Assembly: GCA_973895155.1 (NCBI GenBank)
Contig: OZ316891.1
Location: 17,050,001-17,114,000 of the forward strand
Direction: 5' to 3'
From: Marsupella aquatica
Taxonomy: Eukaryota > Marchantiophyta
DNA: 64,000 bases
The notes under the pieces are model-generated. The model searched no databases. It worked only from the letters and a program-made list of their open reading frames with translations, and had not been told where the DNA came from. This document shows, one piece after another, positions 53,575-63,492 of this stretch. The position numbers were made by a program, and so were the translations under genes. Numbering within the stretch: position 1 is the first letter of the stretch; the number at the start of each line of letters is the position of its first letter.

Positions 53575-56568
53575 ATGACTGACCTTACGCCGAGGGAAGA
53601 AAGAGTGATTCAACGGGAGAGAGCTCGACTGCAGCAGCTCGCCGGGTGGCATGATACACAGCGACTGAGAGGGGCAGAAAGAGCTGGTAGCTCCGAAACT
53701 GGAAGTGGCGTCGAAGAAGACATACCAGAAGAAGAGTCGGTAAGGAGAAGTGAGTCTCCAACCGACATGGGGGAACCAGAGGCACGGCCAGACGAGAGGC
53801 CAGGGACCAGATTGAGCCAGCGGTCGCGCATACATTACAAGGCATTTCATGGGAGAGGAGATGAGGATCCGGACGAATGGTTGGATGATTTCGAGGGAAC
53901 CGCTGCAGCAAATGGAGAATCGGCCATCAAGATGCAGATTCTTCCCGGCCTGTTCAAGGGTGAGGCTAGGCCTTGGTACAGAGCATTAGATGTGGAAGAT
54001 CAAGCCATCTGGGATATCTTCAAAACACTCTTTGTTAAGGAGTTTCGACCCATTGGAACTTCAGAACTAGCAGTGCTGAAGTTGGGACAACTTCGGTTCA
54101 AGGAGAACAAATCCTTCAGGAAGTTCTTGCAACGCTTTCAGAAACTGGTAAGACGTACAAAGACCAATGCATCTGAAGGTATGCAACTTCAATGGTTGGT
54201 GAATGCTTTGCCACAGAAGATGAGTTTTGCAATTAGGAAGGAGAACCCGAAGACTTTAGCCGAAGCAATTAAGGATATTCAATTATACATTAATGCAGAT
54301 ATCACAAGCCGGAAGAAACAGCTTAAGTCTGAGAGTTCCTCATCAGAGGAAGGATCACCCCATAAGAAAAAAGATAAGAAGAAGAAACATTCCAAGAAGT
54401 CTAGAAGTGATAAGTCAAGCTCGGATAGTGGGAGTAGCAAGAGTGAGTCATCTTCTAGTTCTGAAGAAGAAAAAACTAGGAAAAGGAAGGGCAGAAGGAG
54501 AGGGAAGACGAAAGTCAAGATGGAGGCTAAGCCACCAGATAACATCATAGCCCTTACCGAGCAACTTAAGGCTATCATTGCAGAGGTAAAACCAAAGAAG
54601 AAGGTAGTACAGGAGGATAGCTCTGTATGGTGTGCCTTATGTTATAAAACCGGACACCATAAAGATGCGTGTCCTAAGCTTAATACTAATCATGTTCGGC
54701 ATGTGGCCGAGATCAGACCATGTCAGGGAGAAGTAGAGTACTTTTTGGGAGATGCCGCTGATAGTGTTTTCGGCATCAGTGAGACTGGAGCACGAGACCT
54801 ATCCAACAGACCTGCATCTCTGTGGTCAGGATTAAGGAACAATCCAGGAGAGATGTATCCTCGGATTATTCAGAACCCGTCAGTACCTCCTAGGCCGAAT
54901 GTGCAAAGATTTGCGGCGTGCTATAATTGTGGTCAACCTGGCCATTTTGCTAGAGAATGCCCGAATGCACGCAAACAGGGTGATGGACAACCAGCTCAGC
55001 TATGTATGGGATGCCGACAGGAAGGTCATATGCTAGGGCAATGTCCTACTTGGTTGGCAGGCCTGGCCGCAAATCATAAGCTTTTGCCGATCAAGATCTT
55101 ACCGCCAGGTACTACCCCCGGAGGAGTTCAAATCAACCACATCGAACTAGGATGGCAAGAGGATGCCGAGGCAGAGTTCGTACCATCTGATGATGAGGCC
55201 GAAGCCCTATCAACCTTCTCAGAGGAGGATTTAGATCATGATTGCTACCGGGTCTCTACTCGATCTACCAGAAGGAAGGAAAGGTGGGATGGGCTGGCCA
55301 AAAATAAAGGGAAGGTTACGGAGGAAAGGATCGACTCTTCGTCAACATCAACAGAAGGAGAAGGGAGGGCTCCGGCAATACAGGTAAGCCATGAGCCCAC
55401 CAGTGAAACCAATCCTTCACAAGATAGCGACTTCAATCGAGATCATCCTAAGTTGTTCTACCCCTCTGTTACGGCTAGTGTTAAGGAACAACTAAGAGAA
55501 TTAGAAACCCTGGAGAATACCGAAGCCATTGCCAAGGATGTAAAACGAGCAAAAGCATTGTTTGCTTCGGAAGACCCAACAGCTGTGGAGACTAGCGTGG
55601 CAAAACTGGCCGAATCCAAGACGGAAACACCACCAGAAGAGAAGCCGATTGTTCCCTATGACCTGGCTAAAGATGTACTAGAATCTAGAGTCTCGGCAAC
55701 AATAGGTCAACTATTGAAAAATAGCCCGTACTTCCGGAAGCAATTAAGGAAGGCTATTCTCGGCAAGCCGAGATTACCCAAGGTAGCAACCAGATCCGAC
55801 GTACTAATGATAGAAGAAGATCAAGGAGCCCCAGCATTACCATTAATGATTCAAGGAGAATTATTACTACGGGTACCCATCGATGGAGGATCAGGGGTAT
55901 GTATTATGATTGATTCAACAGCAAAAGGGTGGGGTCTAACACCGGAGATGACTGGAAGAGTGTTGAACATGGCCAATGGATATCAGGTCATTCCGACGGG
56001 AGTGTTAACCGGCATCAAGACAGAGATAGGAGGTATCTTCTTTAGCATTAACTATGTAGTAATGAAGCCGGTAAATCCTACGTCATTCCGGCTATTGATT
56101 GGTAGGCCATGGCTGTACCTAGCCGAGGTAATGGAAGATTGGGGTAAAAAGCAGTTCACTTTCGGGACCCCCTCTATCACGGTATCCTGGGACACTAAGG
56201 ATGACCGTAGGAAAAGCATAAGGGAAGTAGATGGGTACGATAGTGGACTGGAGTCAGCCGATGAAGTACGTTGGTTAGAATGCCTCACTAACCTAACCGA
56301 AGAAGGTGTCTTTGGACCAGAGGTACCCCCCAGCGGATTATGGCAAGAACCAATGGAAGGTGACTTGGAAGAAGAAGACGAAGAGGTCGAGGACTGCTTT
56401 ACAATAGAATCCACCTTTTTAGCTGCAATTCCGGAGGAAGTAAAGGATGTAGACCAATTGGATGAAACGGCTAAGTGGGGAGCAGTAGCAGGGACAGTGG
56501 ATTTTCTGCAGGCGTTGTGGCAGAGCCGACGGGGTCCACAACGCCATCGATCATCGGCAAGGAATTAA
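53575..56568 (+). CDS. Element A Gag-protease
   Basis: Intact 997-residue frame from ATG 53575. The retrotransposon Gag domain is at ~85-235 (HYKAFHGRGDEDPDEWLDDF, LRFKENKSFRKFLQRFQKL). A Ser/Lys-rich SR-like stretch ~245-320 follows, then three zinc knuckles: CALCYKTGHHKDAC (~351), CYNCGQPGHFAREC (~449) and CMGCRQEGHMLGQC (~477). The protease is at ~760-880, with VPIDGGSGVCIM (DGG in place of DSG/DTG, as in element B) and LLIGRPWLYLAEV. It packages RNA and cuts the polyprotein. Its last 94 bases overlap pol in the -1 frame. I see no classical slippery heptamer, so programmed frameshift versus a mutation is open. Confidence 0.92.
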   Translation: MTDLTPREERVIQRERARLQQLAGWHDTQRLRGAERAGSSETGSGVEEDIPEEESVRRSESPTDMGEPEARPDERPGTRLSQRSRIHYKAFHGRGDEDPDEWLDDFEGTAAANGESAIKMQILPGLFKGEARPWYRALDVEDQAIWDIFKTLFVKEFRPIGTSELAVLKLGQLRFKENKSFRKFLQRFQKLVRRTKTNASEGMQLQWLVNALPQKMSFAIRKENPKTLAEAIKDIQLYINADITSRKKQLKSESSSSEEGSPHKKKDKKKKHSKKSRSDKSSSDSGSSKSESSSSSEEEKTRKRKGRRRGKTKVKMEAKPPDNIIALTEQLKAIIAEVKPKKKVVQEDSSVWCALCYKTGHHKDACPKLNTNHVRHVAEIRPCQGEVEYFLGDAADSVFGISETGARDLSNRPASLWSGLRNNPGEMYPRIIQNPSVPPRPNVQRFAACYNCGQPGHFARECPNARKQGDGQPAQLCMGCRQEGHMLGQCPTWLAGLAANHKLLPIKILPPGTTPGGVQINHIELGWQEDAEAEFVPSDDEAEALSTFSEEDLDHDCYRVSTRSTRRKERWDGLAKNKGKVTEERIDSSSTSTEGEGRAPAIQVSHEPTSETNPSQDSDFNRDHPKLFYPSVTASVKEQLRELETLENTEAIAKDVKRAKALFASEDPTAVETSVAKLAESKTETPPEEKPIVPYDLAKDVLESRVSATIGQLLKNSPYFRKQLRKAILGKPRLPKVATRSDVLMIEEDQGAPALPLMIQGELLLRVPIDGGSGVCIMIDSTAKGWGLTPEMTGRVLNMANGYQVIPTGVLTGIKTEIGGIFFSINYVVMKPVNPTSFRLLIGRPWLYLAEVMEDWGKKQFTFGTPSITVSWDTKDDRRKSIREVDGYDSGLESADEVRWLECLTNLTEEGVFGPEVPPSGLWQEPMEGDLEEEDEEVEDCFTIESTFLAAIPEEVKDVDQLDETAKWGAVAGTVDFLQALWQSRRGPQRHRSSARN

Positions 56569-59500
56569 ATACCAAGGGATCGGCATACAAGCCGATTACG
56601 AGGGCAGAACAAATTGAGGCCCTATTAGAAGCCGAGAGAGCACAGCGGCCTAACTCTCAGGAGCAAGAGGTGGATAAGATGGACAGACACGATCTAGAGC
56701 CAAGGCAGGAAGGGGAGCCGACCACTAATTCAAAACCGAATAGACCGGTAAGGGGACAATCTATGGACACCAAGGAAGGGACCGACTCGGCTAGTCCAGC
56801 CGAGATCCCAGTTTATGGAGGTATGAGATTAGAGAGACTGGAAGCCGAACTGGACCCGAATTTGAAGAAGCAGATTAATATGATCCAAGCACGGCAATAT
56901 CGGAAGCTCGACTTAGGAGAGGGAAGAGAACTGAACTTAGGGAGAAACCTAGCACCTAAGCTCGAGAAAGAGATCAGTGACTTATTGATTGAATTTCAGG
57001 ATGTGTTTGCATGGAGTCACCAAGATCTAAAGGGAGTAGATCCAACACTAGGGGAACATCGAATTGATCTCATGTTAGGAGCCAAATCATTTCGACAACC
57101 AATTCGAAGGATGAACCCGAAGTATTCCCTGCTGGTCAAAACAGAAATCGACAAACTAGTGGAAGCTGGATTCATCACTCCAGTCCTGCATTCAGACTGG
57201 GTGTCTCCAATGGTGATAGTTCCCAAGAAAGCTGGACCCGATGGTAAACCCAAGATCCGGGTTTGTCAAGATTACAGGAAGCTGAATGAAGCAACATTAA
57301 AAGACCATTTTCCTTTACCGTTTACTGATATGGTACTAGACATGGTAGCCAGTCATGAACTATATTCATTCATGGATGGATACTATGGTTATAACCAAAT
57401 CAGGATTCGGCAGGAAGACCAAATCAAGACGGCCTTCATCACGGAATGGGGGATCTATGTCTTCAATCGTATGCCGTTTGGACTCTGCAACGCACCAGCT
57501 ATGTTCCAACGATTAATGGTGAACATTTTTCATGATTACTTGAGAAAGTTCATGGAAATCTTCATTGATGACTTTGCAGTATTCGGGAAGGCATCGAAAC
57601 ATGCTAAATACCTCAGGAAAACCTTCATGAGATGTAGAGAGGTGGGTCTCAAGTTACACCCAGATAAATGTTTTTTTGCAGTAACCGAGGGGGTGCTACT
57701 AGGTCACAAGGTATCAAGGAAGGGCATTGAGATTGACAAAGGTAAGCTAGCAGTATGGCTAGATATCATGCAACCTAAGAACATAAAGGATGTAAGATCC
57801 TTCTTGGGATGCATTGGTTACTATCGCCGGTTCATCAAGGATTTTGCCAAGCTAGCTTTACCATTAACCAATATGCTCAAGGCAGGAGCAGACTTCGAAC
57901 CCACACCCGAACGAGTCACAGCGGTGGTAGAATTGAAGCAGATGTTAGTAGAGGCCCCAGTCATGATAGCACCGGACTGGAACAAAGATTTTCATGTTTT
58001 TGTAGATGTCTCAGGCTTCTGTATTGGCTCAGTACTAAGTCAGTTGGATGAGAAAGGAAGGGACCATCCCATATACTTCGCAAGCCGTCAGCTTGCCGAT
58101 GCCGAACGGAACTACTCTACCACGGAAAGAGAAGCATTAGGAGTCATTTATTCTTGTAAAAAGTTTAGGCATTATTTACTAGGGTACAAGGTAATCTTTC
58201 ATACTGATCATGAAAGTTTGAAGTACCTAGTCAATAAGCCGGACCTTACAGGCAGAGTAGCAAGATGGATTTTGCTATTATAGGAGTTTGACTATGAGCT
58301 GAGGATCAAGCCGGGAAAGTTACATGCCAATGCCGACTTCTTTTCAAGGATCACAGGTAAACCTGCCACGGATTGCATCGATGATCGATTCCCCGACGAG
58401 GAGCTATTCGTTGTGGAAATAGCTGGTACATGGTACCCTGAGATTTTACAATTTCTCAGCACTTCCAGATTACAGCCAGGATTAAGCCGAGAGCAAGCCG
58501 CAGTCTTTGTGCGGAAGGTCAGACAGTATCAGTGCATTAAAGGCATACTGCACAAGCATGGAATCAACGGCACGATTCAAAGGTGTTTGGAAAAGAGAGA
58601 GGTAAAACGGGTCCTACGGGCCATGCATGGAGAGGAGGCCGGAGGACATTTTGCCCCAGTAACCACGTCTAAGAAGATATTAAATGCCGGTTACTGGTGG
58701 CCCACCTTGCACAAAGATGTCTATCAGTTTATCAAACAATGCGATCCTTGTCAACGAGCGGGAGGACCAAGGGCGTCCACCAGGCATCCACTGCACCCTA
58801 TTCTACCTCTGGCACCATTCGAGAAGTGGGGTATTGATTACATTGGACCTCTGAAACCACTGACCCACCCTCGACGGAACAAGTACATAATCCTGGCTAC
58901 GGATTATGCAACTAAATGGGTAGAGGCCAGACCAACAACGAAGGATGATGCAATTACTACGGCTAGATTCATGTATGAGCAGATCTTCACCAGGTATGGA
59001 GCACCCCTAGAATTAGTTAGTGATAGAGGAACCCATTTTTTGAATGATATAATTAGTCGTTTAAATGAGCAGTATTTAGTTAAACATAGGCCTACTACTC
59101 CCTACCATCCAAAGGCAAACGGGTTGACAGAACGAGCAAACGGAATCATAGGAAAGATATTGAACAAGACAGTAGCTCAGAACAAACTCGATTGGGATGA
59201 TAAATTGTTTGCTGCTGTTTTTGCTTACAATCTTGCCTATAAATCCACTACCGGTCATACACCCTTCTTCTTAACCTTTGGACAAGAAGCCCTGGTACCC
59301 ATGCAACTTGCGATACCGACATTTCAAGTTACAATTGAGGAAAGAGCCTCAGCGGAGGAGAGCCTAAAGGAGCGAGAATATAGGTTAGAAGCTTTAGAGG
59401 AAGCGAGAATGATTTCAGCCGAGAGAGTAGAATATAGATAGAATATCATGAAGCAGAAGTATGATAAAAGGTTAAAAGTAGTTAGTATTCATACCGGTGA

Positions 59501-59741
59501 TCTTGTGCTACTTTATGACAGTAGGTATAGTAGGTTTCCAGGAAAGCTTTACACTCGCTGGTTAGGACCCTTTAGAGTAACCATGATGTTCCCCAATGGC
59601 TCCGTACAATTGGCCAACATTACGGGAGAGGTATATCCAGTTCGCATCCATTATGACCGCCTCAAGAAATACTATATGGACGAAGATGAAGTTGTTCGCG
59701 AGGACGCTTCACAATTAAGTGGGGAGCTATGTGATGCCTAG
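56475..59741 (+). pseudogene. Element A Pol: RT, RNase H, integrase
   Basis: Frame 56475-58283: RT with IRVCQDYRKLNEATLKDHFP, YSFMDGYYGYNQIRIRQED, FGLCNAPAMFQRL and the catalytic MEIFIDDFAVFGK (about 57555). RNase H follows, with HVFVDVSGFCIGS, HPIYFASRQLADAERNYS and HTDHESLKYL. A TAG at 58281-58283 stands where element B has Gln (LLLQEL). Integrase 58413-59441: zinc region ending KQCDPCQRAGG, core IDYIGPLKP, LVSDRGTHFLND, NGLTERANGIIGKILN. A second TAG at 59439-59441 precedes the tail, which ends ELCDA with its stop 9 bases inside the 3' LTR. Otherwise complete, so loss of function looks recent. Confidence 0.92.
59717..59729 (+). other. Polypurine tract of element A
   Basis: AAGTGGGGAGCTA immediately before the 3' LTR. 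Element B has AAGAGAGGAGCTA at the same place. It overlaps the last codons of pol. Confidence 0.7.
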
Positions 59742-59844
59742 ACAGGAATCACTCGGCCGGTTAAGTGGGTAAAGCAGGAAGGCACCCTAGGAACACCTTA
59801 GTATAGTGACAAAACAAGGAAAATATAAACAATTAGGGGCAACC

Positions 59845-62800
59845 ATGGAACCCGGGCAGAGGCCGGAGGTAAGGCTGAGGGTGAAAACCCGATTAGGGTT
59901 AGGGCGCGTTAAGCGTCGGCGGCTAGGAAGGATCAACGGGAAGAAGGACCGGCAGAGGAGAGGGGTAAGGAGCGCTTGCAGGAGATGGTGGCTCATTTGC
60001 GAGCACGAACTAGGCAGACGACTACGGGAGGCCAACTACTGTCAGCTGCTTAGGCAAGCACTCGGGGAGAGAGTAGATACCGACGATCGACCTAAGGAGG
60101 GTATGAGCAACGTCAATCAAGCGGCACATTTCTGGGGATGCCTGTTCGAACGGGCAACTGAGTACATCAAGACTTACGAGGACGAGGAGTCAGAAAGGGC
60201 AGCTCGAGAACGGCAGGAGCTCGCTCGATTGTGGGAGCTGCAGAAGACGGCTTTCTTAGGAGGCGAACTCATCAAGGACGAGTTTCTGTGGACGCCTACT
60301 TCCAATCAACTCGACGATCTTCTGTTTTGCAAAGACAGCGTCGTCGGCATCCGAGAGGCCATCAAGAACTGCAACGACATACACTGGGAATTAAAGGGTA
60401 GCACGGAAAGGTGGACCCAGGCAACGGTGCTAGGAGAAACCTCCACGGCAGCAGAGATGAAGAGGAAGGGAGCCGTCAACGATGAAGCCACCCCGGCAAA
60501 AAGAACGAGGTCGGCGGCACCAAAGAAGCCAGCCGAGCAGCAGAGCAAGAGGCAGGGAGAAGCCGAAGAGGAGGAGGTCGATCCCATCAAGGCCATTCCA
60601 ACCAGGGATGACACCTGGAAGGGCTGGGCGGCAACCCTACCGGTGGAGGTGCAACTACATTTTGCACGGGAGGAGGATGCATGCTTTACGGCCATGCAGA
60701 CCAAGAAGTACCAAGGCTTCATGGCCGGATCCGGCTTGGAGGCCTTTGTAAGATTACCATGGCTGAAGCCGGAGGTACCGGAGTCAGACCTATTAGAATT
60801 CGTGGGGTCATGGGAACCCGAGACCAATTGCACGAGGATATATGGGAAGGATTTCTATCTTACTCCCAAGGTGATTGCCGAAGTGTTTGGCTTGCCGATG
60901 GGCAATAAGACCAAAGTTGATACCAGGAAGACCTTGCCTGACAAGGAGTTCCGGTCGTTCCCCGGGCCATCAACGAAGAATGGCTTCTTCCGGAACACCT
61001 GCACCAACCCGCACATAGGAGAGATGATCGACTTCTTGCGGGTGACCATGCATTATAACTTGCCGAGGGCAGAGATCGGCAAGGCACAGGTCTATCTGGC
61101 AGAAAGGCCAGACCCAAGCCGGGACTACAACGGGTACCTCCTCAACCAATTGAAGAAGATCTTAAAGGAGGAGCAGCAGGTAATCGGCATGGGGAGCGTG
61201 TCGCGGCTTGGCTATCACATGCCGCTGTTGTGCCGGTATGCCAGAAGTCAGACTTTTGCCCCGGTACTTCCCCTGCAGGTAAGGGCACCCGAGGAAGCTC
61301 CAACGCCGAGGCCGTTGGCTGAGAAGCCTCAACCACCTGTTAGTCCTACGATCGAGCAAGTGTTTAGGCCCAGGAAGGAAGACTTGCCAATGCAGCAACC
61401 AGGCATGCAGAGTCTGCTGAAACTACTAGAGAAAGAAAAGAAATCGGCATCGGCAACAACAACGGCAACGGCAACAATGCAGGACACTACTACAGAGGTA
61501 GGCCTACACCGGCTCACAAGAGAAAACCCCTTTGTTGGAGACAAGGAGAGAATCAGGCCGGAATCCAAGCCAGGTGTTCGAATGTACGTGGGAACCTCAA
61601 GCTCCGAATCTGAGGCAGAATTGCCTGAAGCTCCTACCGACGAAGAGGAGAGGGAGAAGCCGGACGTCCAAGAGGTAGAGGAGGCAGTGGAGGACTGCAG
61701 CCATGATAATTCCGGCTATGGGTCGGACCATCACGTTCCAGGAGTAAGGACCTGTGGCCGGTTTGTCCCCACACTTCCAAGGGTAGTGCGAGGGGACCCC
61801 AACCAGCAGAGTAGCCCTGAGTCTCCCCCACCAGATGTTGCTCCCCCGAGCTTCGACGACATAAAACAGACGGTGCAGGAATTTCAGGAGCGAATCAAGC
61901 AGGAGGAAGAGGCCGCCCTGGCTAAGGAAAAGGATTTACCAGGAGGAGATTGGCCGGAGGACATCAGGCGGCTAGCCGAAAAAGGAAGCAAACCTCTAGC
62001 CACGATTGAAGAGATCCGCAGGACGGCTTGGGAGCAGAGGCCACGATGGGCGATGCCGATCACTTCTACTTACTCCACCTACGCTAAGAATAGAGCCATG
62101 GAGTATGGTGAGATGTGTGGGGAACTTGCGCTCGGCATCTTTGGAGAGGAGTTGGAGGTAGGACCCTTTTTCCATAGGGAGCAGTTGGAGAAGCACCAAT
62201 TAGAAGAAGCGGTGGCTTTAGAGAGAAGCAAGAAGGACGAGGTCATTCGGCGGCTTAGGAGGATGGGAGCCGAGATTGAAGATCTAAGGGCGGCCAAGAA
62301 AGCCCAAGATGAACTGTGGATTAAACGACATGAGCTGAACATCATGCAGGGGCAGTTGGACGCCGCGCAGGCTGATAATCAGAATATCAAGGATAAACTG
62401 ACTCAGACGCAGGAAGAGTTGGCCGACACGATCAAAGAGAGGGAAAAGTGGAAGCAAGAGCTGAAGAATACAGAGGAGGCCCACATAACAGCCAACAGCC
62501 GGGCCATGGCGGAGACCCAAAGAAAGGAATGGGCGTTGAAAGGGGAGCTCGAGAAAATCCGCGGAGCCCTTGAGCAGAAGGAGGTCGAGTTAGGGAAATC
62601 CTATCAAGGGATTATGGTGCTGCAGCAGGAGCTTGCGTCCCTGACGGCCAGCTTCAAGGCCGACCTAAGGGAGAAGGACGAGATGCTCGAACAGACTTAC
62701 GCCAAGATGAACCAGATGGAGTCTGTCATCATTGCAGAGCTCGACAAGGAGCTAAGAGCAACCCAGGAGGAGAGGGCTACCTTGAAGAAGGAATTGGAGG

Positions 62801-63492
62801 AAGCCCACAGGGAGCAGGAGGAGGCCAAAAACGAGCTGGAGGGGGCACGTAAGGACCTGGATGAAACCCAAGAGGAGTTGGAGGAAATCACGAGGAAGAT
62901 GGAGAACCTACAGCGGCGGGCCGACAACCAAACAGAGCGGCTGAAGAAACAAGCCGCAGTATTTAAATGCTTAGCTGCAGCAGGTCCATCTCCCGTTGGG
63001 ACAAACCAGTTACCAGGGGTGGTAATTGCCGAAGGACAAGCCGCGTCAACTGCACCAGTGCCGGAAGTAAGTGGGAAGGGGAAGGGACCAGCTGCCGAGC
63101 CACCAACGAAGAAGAAGCGGAAACCTTCAGGGTCAAGGAGTAATATGACTTCACAGGCCGTGGTGATCAAGGAGGTAGACCCAGCACCGACCCCTGACAG
63201 GGTCACGGCTAAGGATCCAACTACCCTAGGGGAAGGGGAGGCCGAAGCCGTGGGAGTGGCTGAGGCCGAAGCCGAGGGAGTGGCTGAAGCCGAAGCCGTG
63301 GGAGTGGCTGAGGCCGAAGCCGCGGGTATTGCCGAGGCCGGTGTCGAGGCTGAAGCCGAAGGTGGACCCAGTCAGGCCGATGGAGAGTTGACTCGGTCAA
63401 GGGCAGGTAATCTGTCAGTAGGCGGGCCAACGGCAGTGGCTGAGGAGGAAGTGTTGGGGGCGTCCATTGAGGATCCACCACCGGTGTCGTGA
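59845..63492 (+). CDS. LTR-borne coiled-coil protein, 3' LTR copy
   Basis: Intact ORF of 1,215 residues from the same ACCATGG start. It has the same domains as the 5' copy, with about twenty scattered substitutions (for example Ile/Met in FGLPxGNK, Arg/Gly in LEVxPFF) and ten extra residues in the AEA/GVAEA repeat. Its ATG lies only 107 bases after the pol stop, so on the genomic RNA it occupies the position of an env gene. Confidence 0.85.
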   Translation: MEPGQRPEVRLRVKTRLGLGRVKRRRLGRINGKKDRQRRGVRSACRRWWLICEHELGRRLREANYCQLLRQALGERVDTDDRPKEGMSNVNQAAHFWGCLFERATEYIKTYEDEESERAARERQELARLWELQKTAFLGGELIKDEFLWTPTSNQLDDLLFCKDSVVGIREAIKNCNDIHWELKGSTERWTQATVLGETSTAAEMKRKGAVNDEATPAKRTRSAAPKKPAEQQSKRQGEAEEEEVDPIKAIPTRDDTWKGWAATLPVEVQLHFAREEDACFTAMQTKKYQGFMAGSGLEAFVRLPWLKPEVPESDLLEFVGSWEPETNCTRIYGKDFYLTPKVIAEVFGLPMGNKTKVDTRKTLPDKEFRSFPGPSTKNGFFRNTCTNPHIGEMIDFLRVTMHYNLPRAEIGKAQVYLAERPDPSRDYNGYLLNQLKKILKEEQQVIGMGSVSRLGYHMPLLCRYARSQTFAPVLPLQVRAPEEAPTPRPLAEKPQPPVSPTIEQVFRPRKEDLPMQQPGMQSLLKLLEKEKKSASATTTATATMQDTTTEVGLHRLTRENPFVGDKERIRPESKPGVRMYVGTSSSESEAELPEAPTDEEEREKPDVQEVEEAVEDCSHDNSGYGSDHHVPGVRTCGRFVPTLPRVVRGDPNQQSSPESPPPDVAPPSFDDIKQTVQEFQERIKQEEEAALAKEKDLPGGDWPEDIRRLAEKGSKPLATIEEIRRTAWEQRPRWAMPITSTYSTYAKNRAMEYGEMCGELALGIFGEELEVGPFFHREQLEKHQLEEAVALERSKKDEVIRRLRRMGAEIEDLRAAKKAQDELWIKRHELNIMQGQLDAAQADNQNIKDKLTQTQEELADTIKEREKWKQELKNTEEAHITANSRAMAETQRKEWALKGELEKIRGALEQKEVELGKSYQGIMVLQQELASLTASFKADLREKDEMLEQTYAKMNQMESVIIAELDKELRATQEERATLKKELEEAHREQEEAKNELEGARKDLDETQEELEEITRKMENLQRRADNQTERLKKQAAVFKCLAAAGPSPVGTNQLPGVVIAEGQAASTAPVPEVSGKGKGPAAEPPTKKKRKPSGSRSNMTSQAVVIKEVDPAPTPDRVTAKDPTTLGEGEAEAVGVAEAEAEGVAEAEAVGVAEAEAAGIAEAGVEAEAEGGPSQADGELTRSRAGNLSVGGPTAVAEEEVLGASIEDPPPVS
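63233..63362 (+). repeat. In-frame minisatellite, longer allele
   Basis: Same unit as 52360-52450 with one more 30-bp step, giving AEAVGVAEAEAEGVAEAEAV. Confidence 0.85.
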
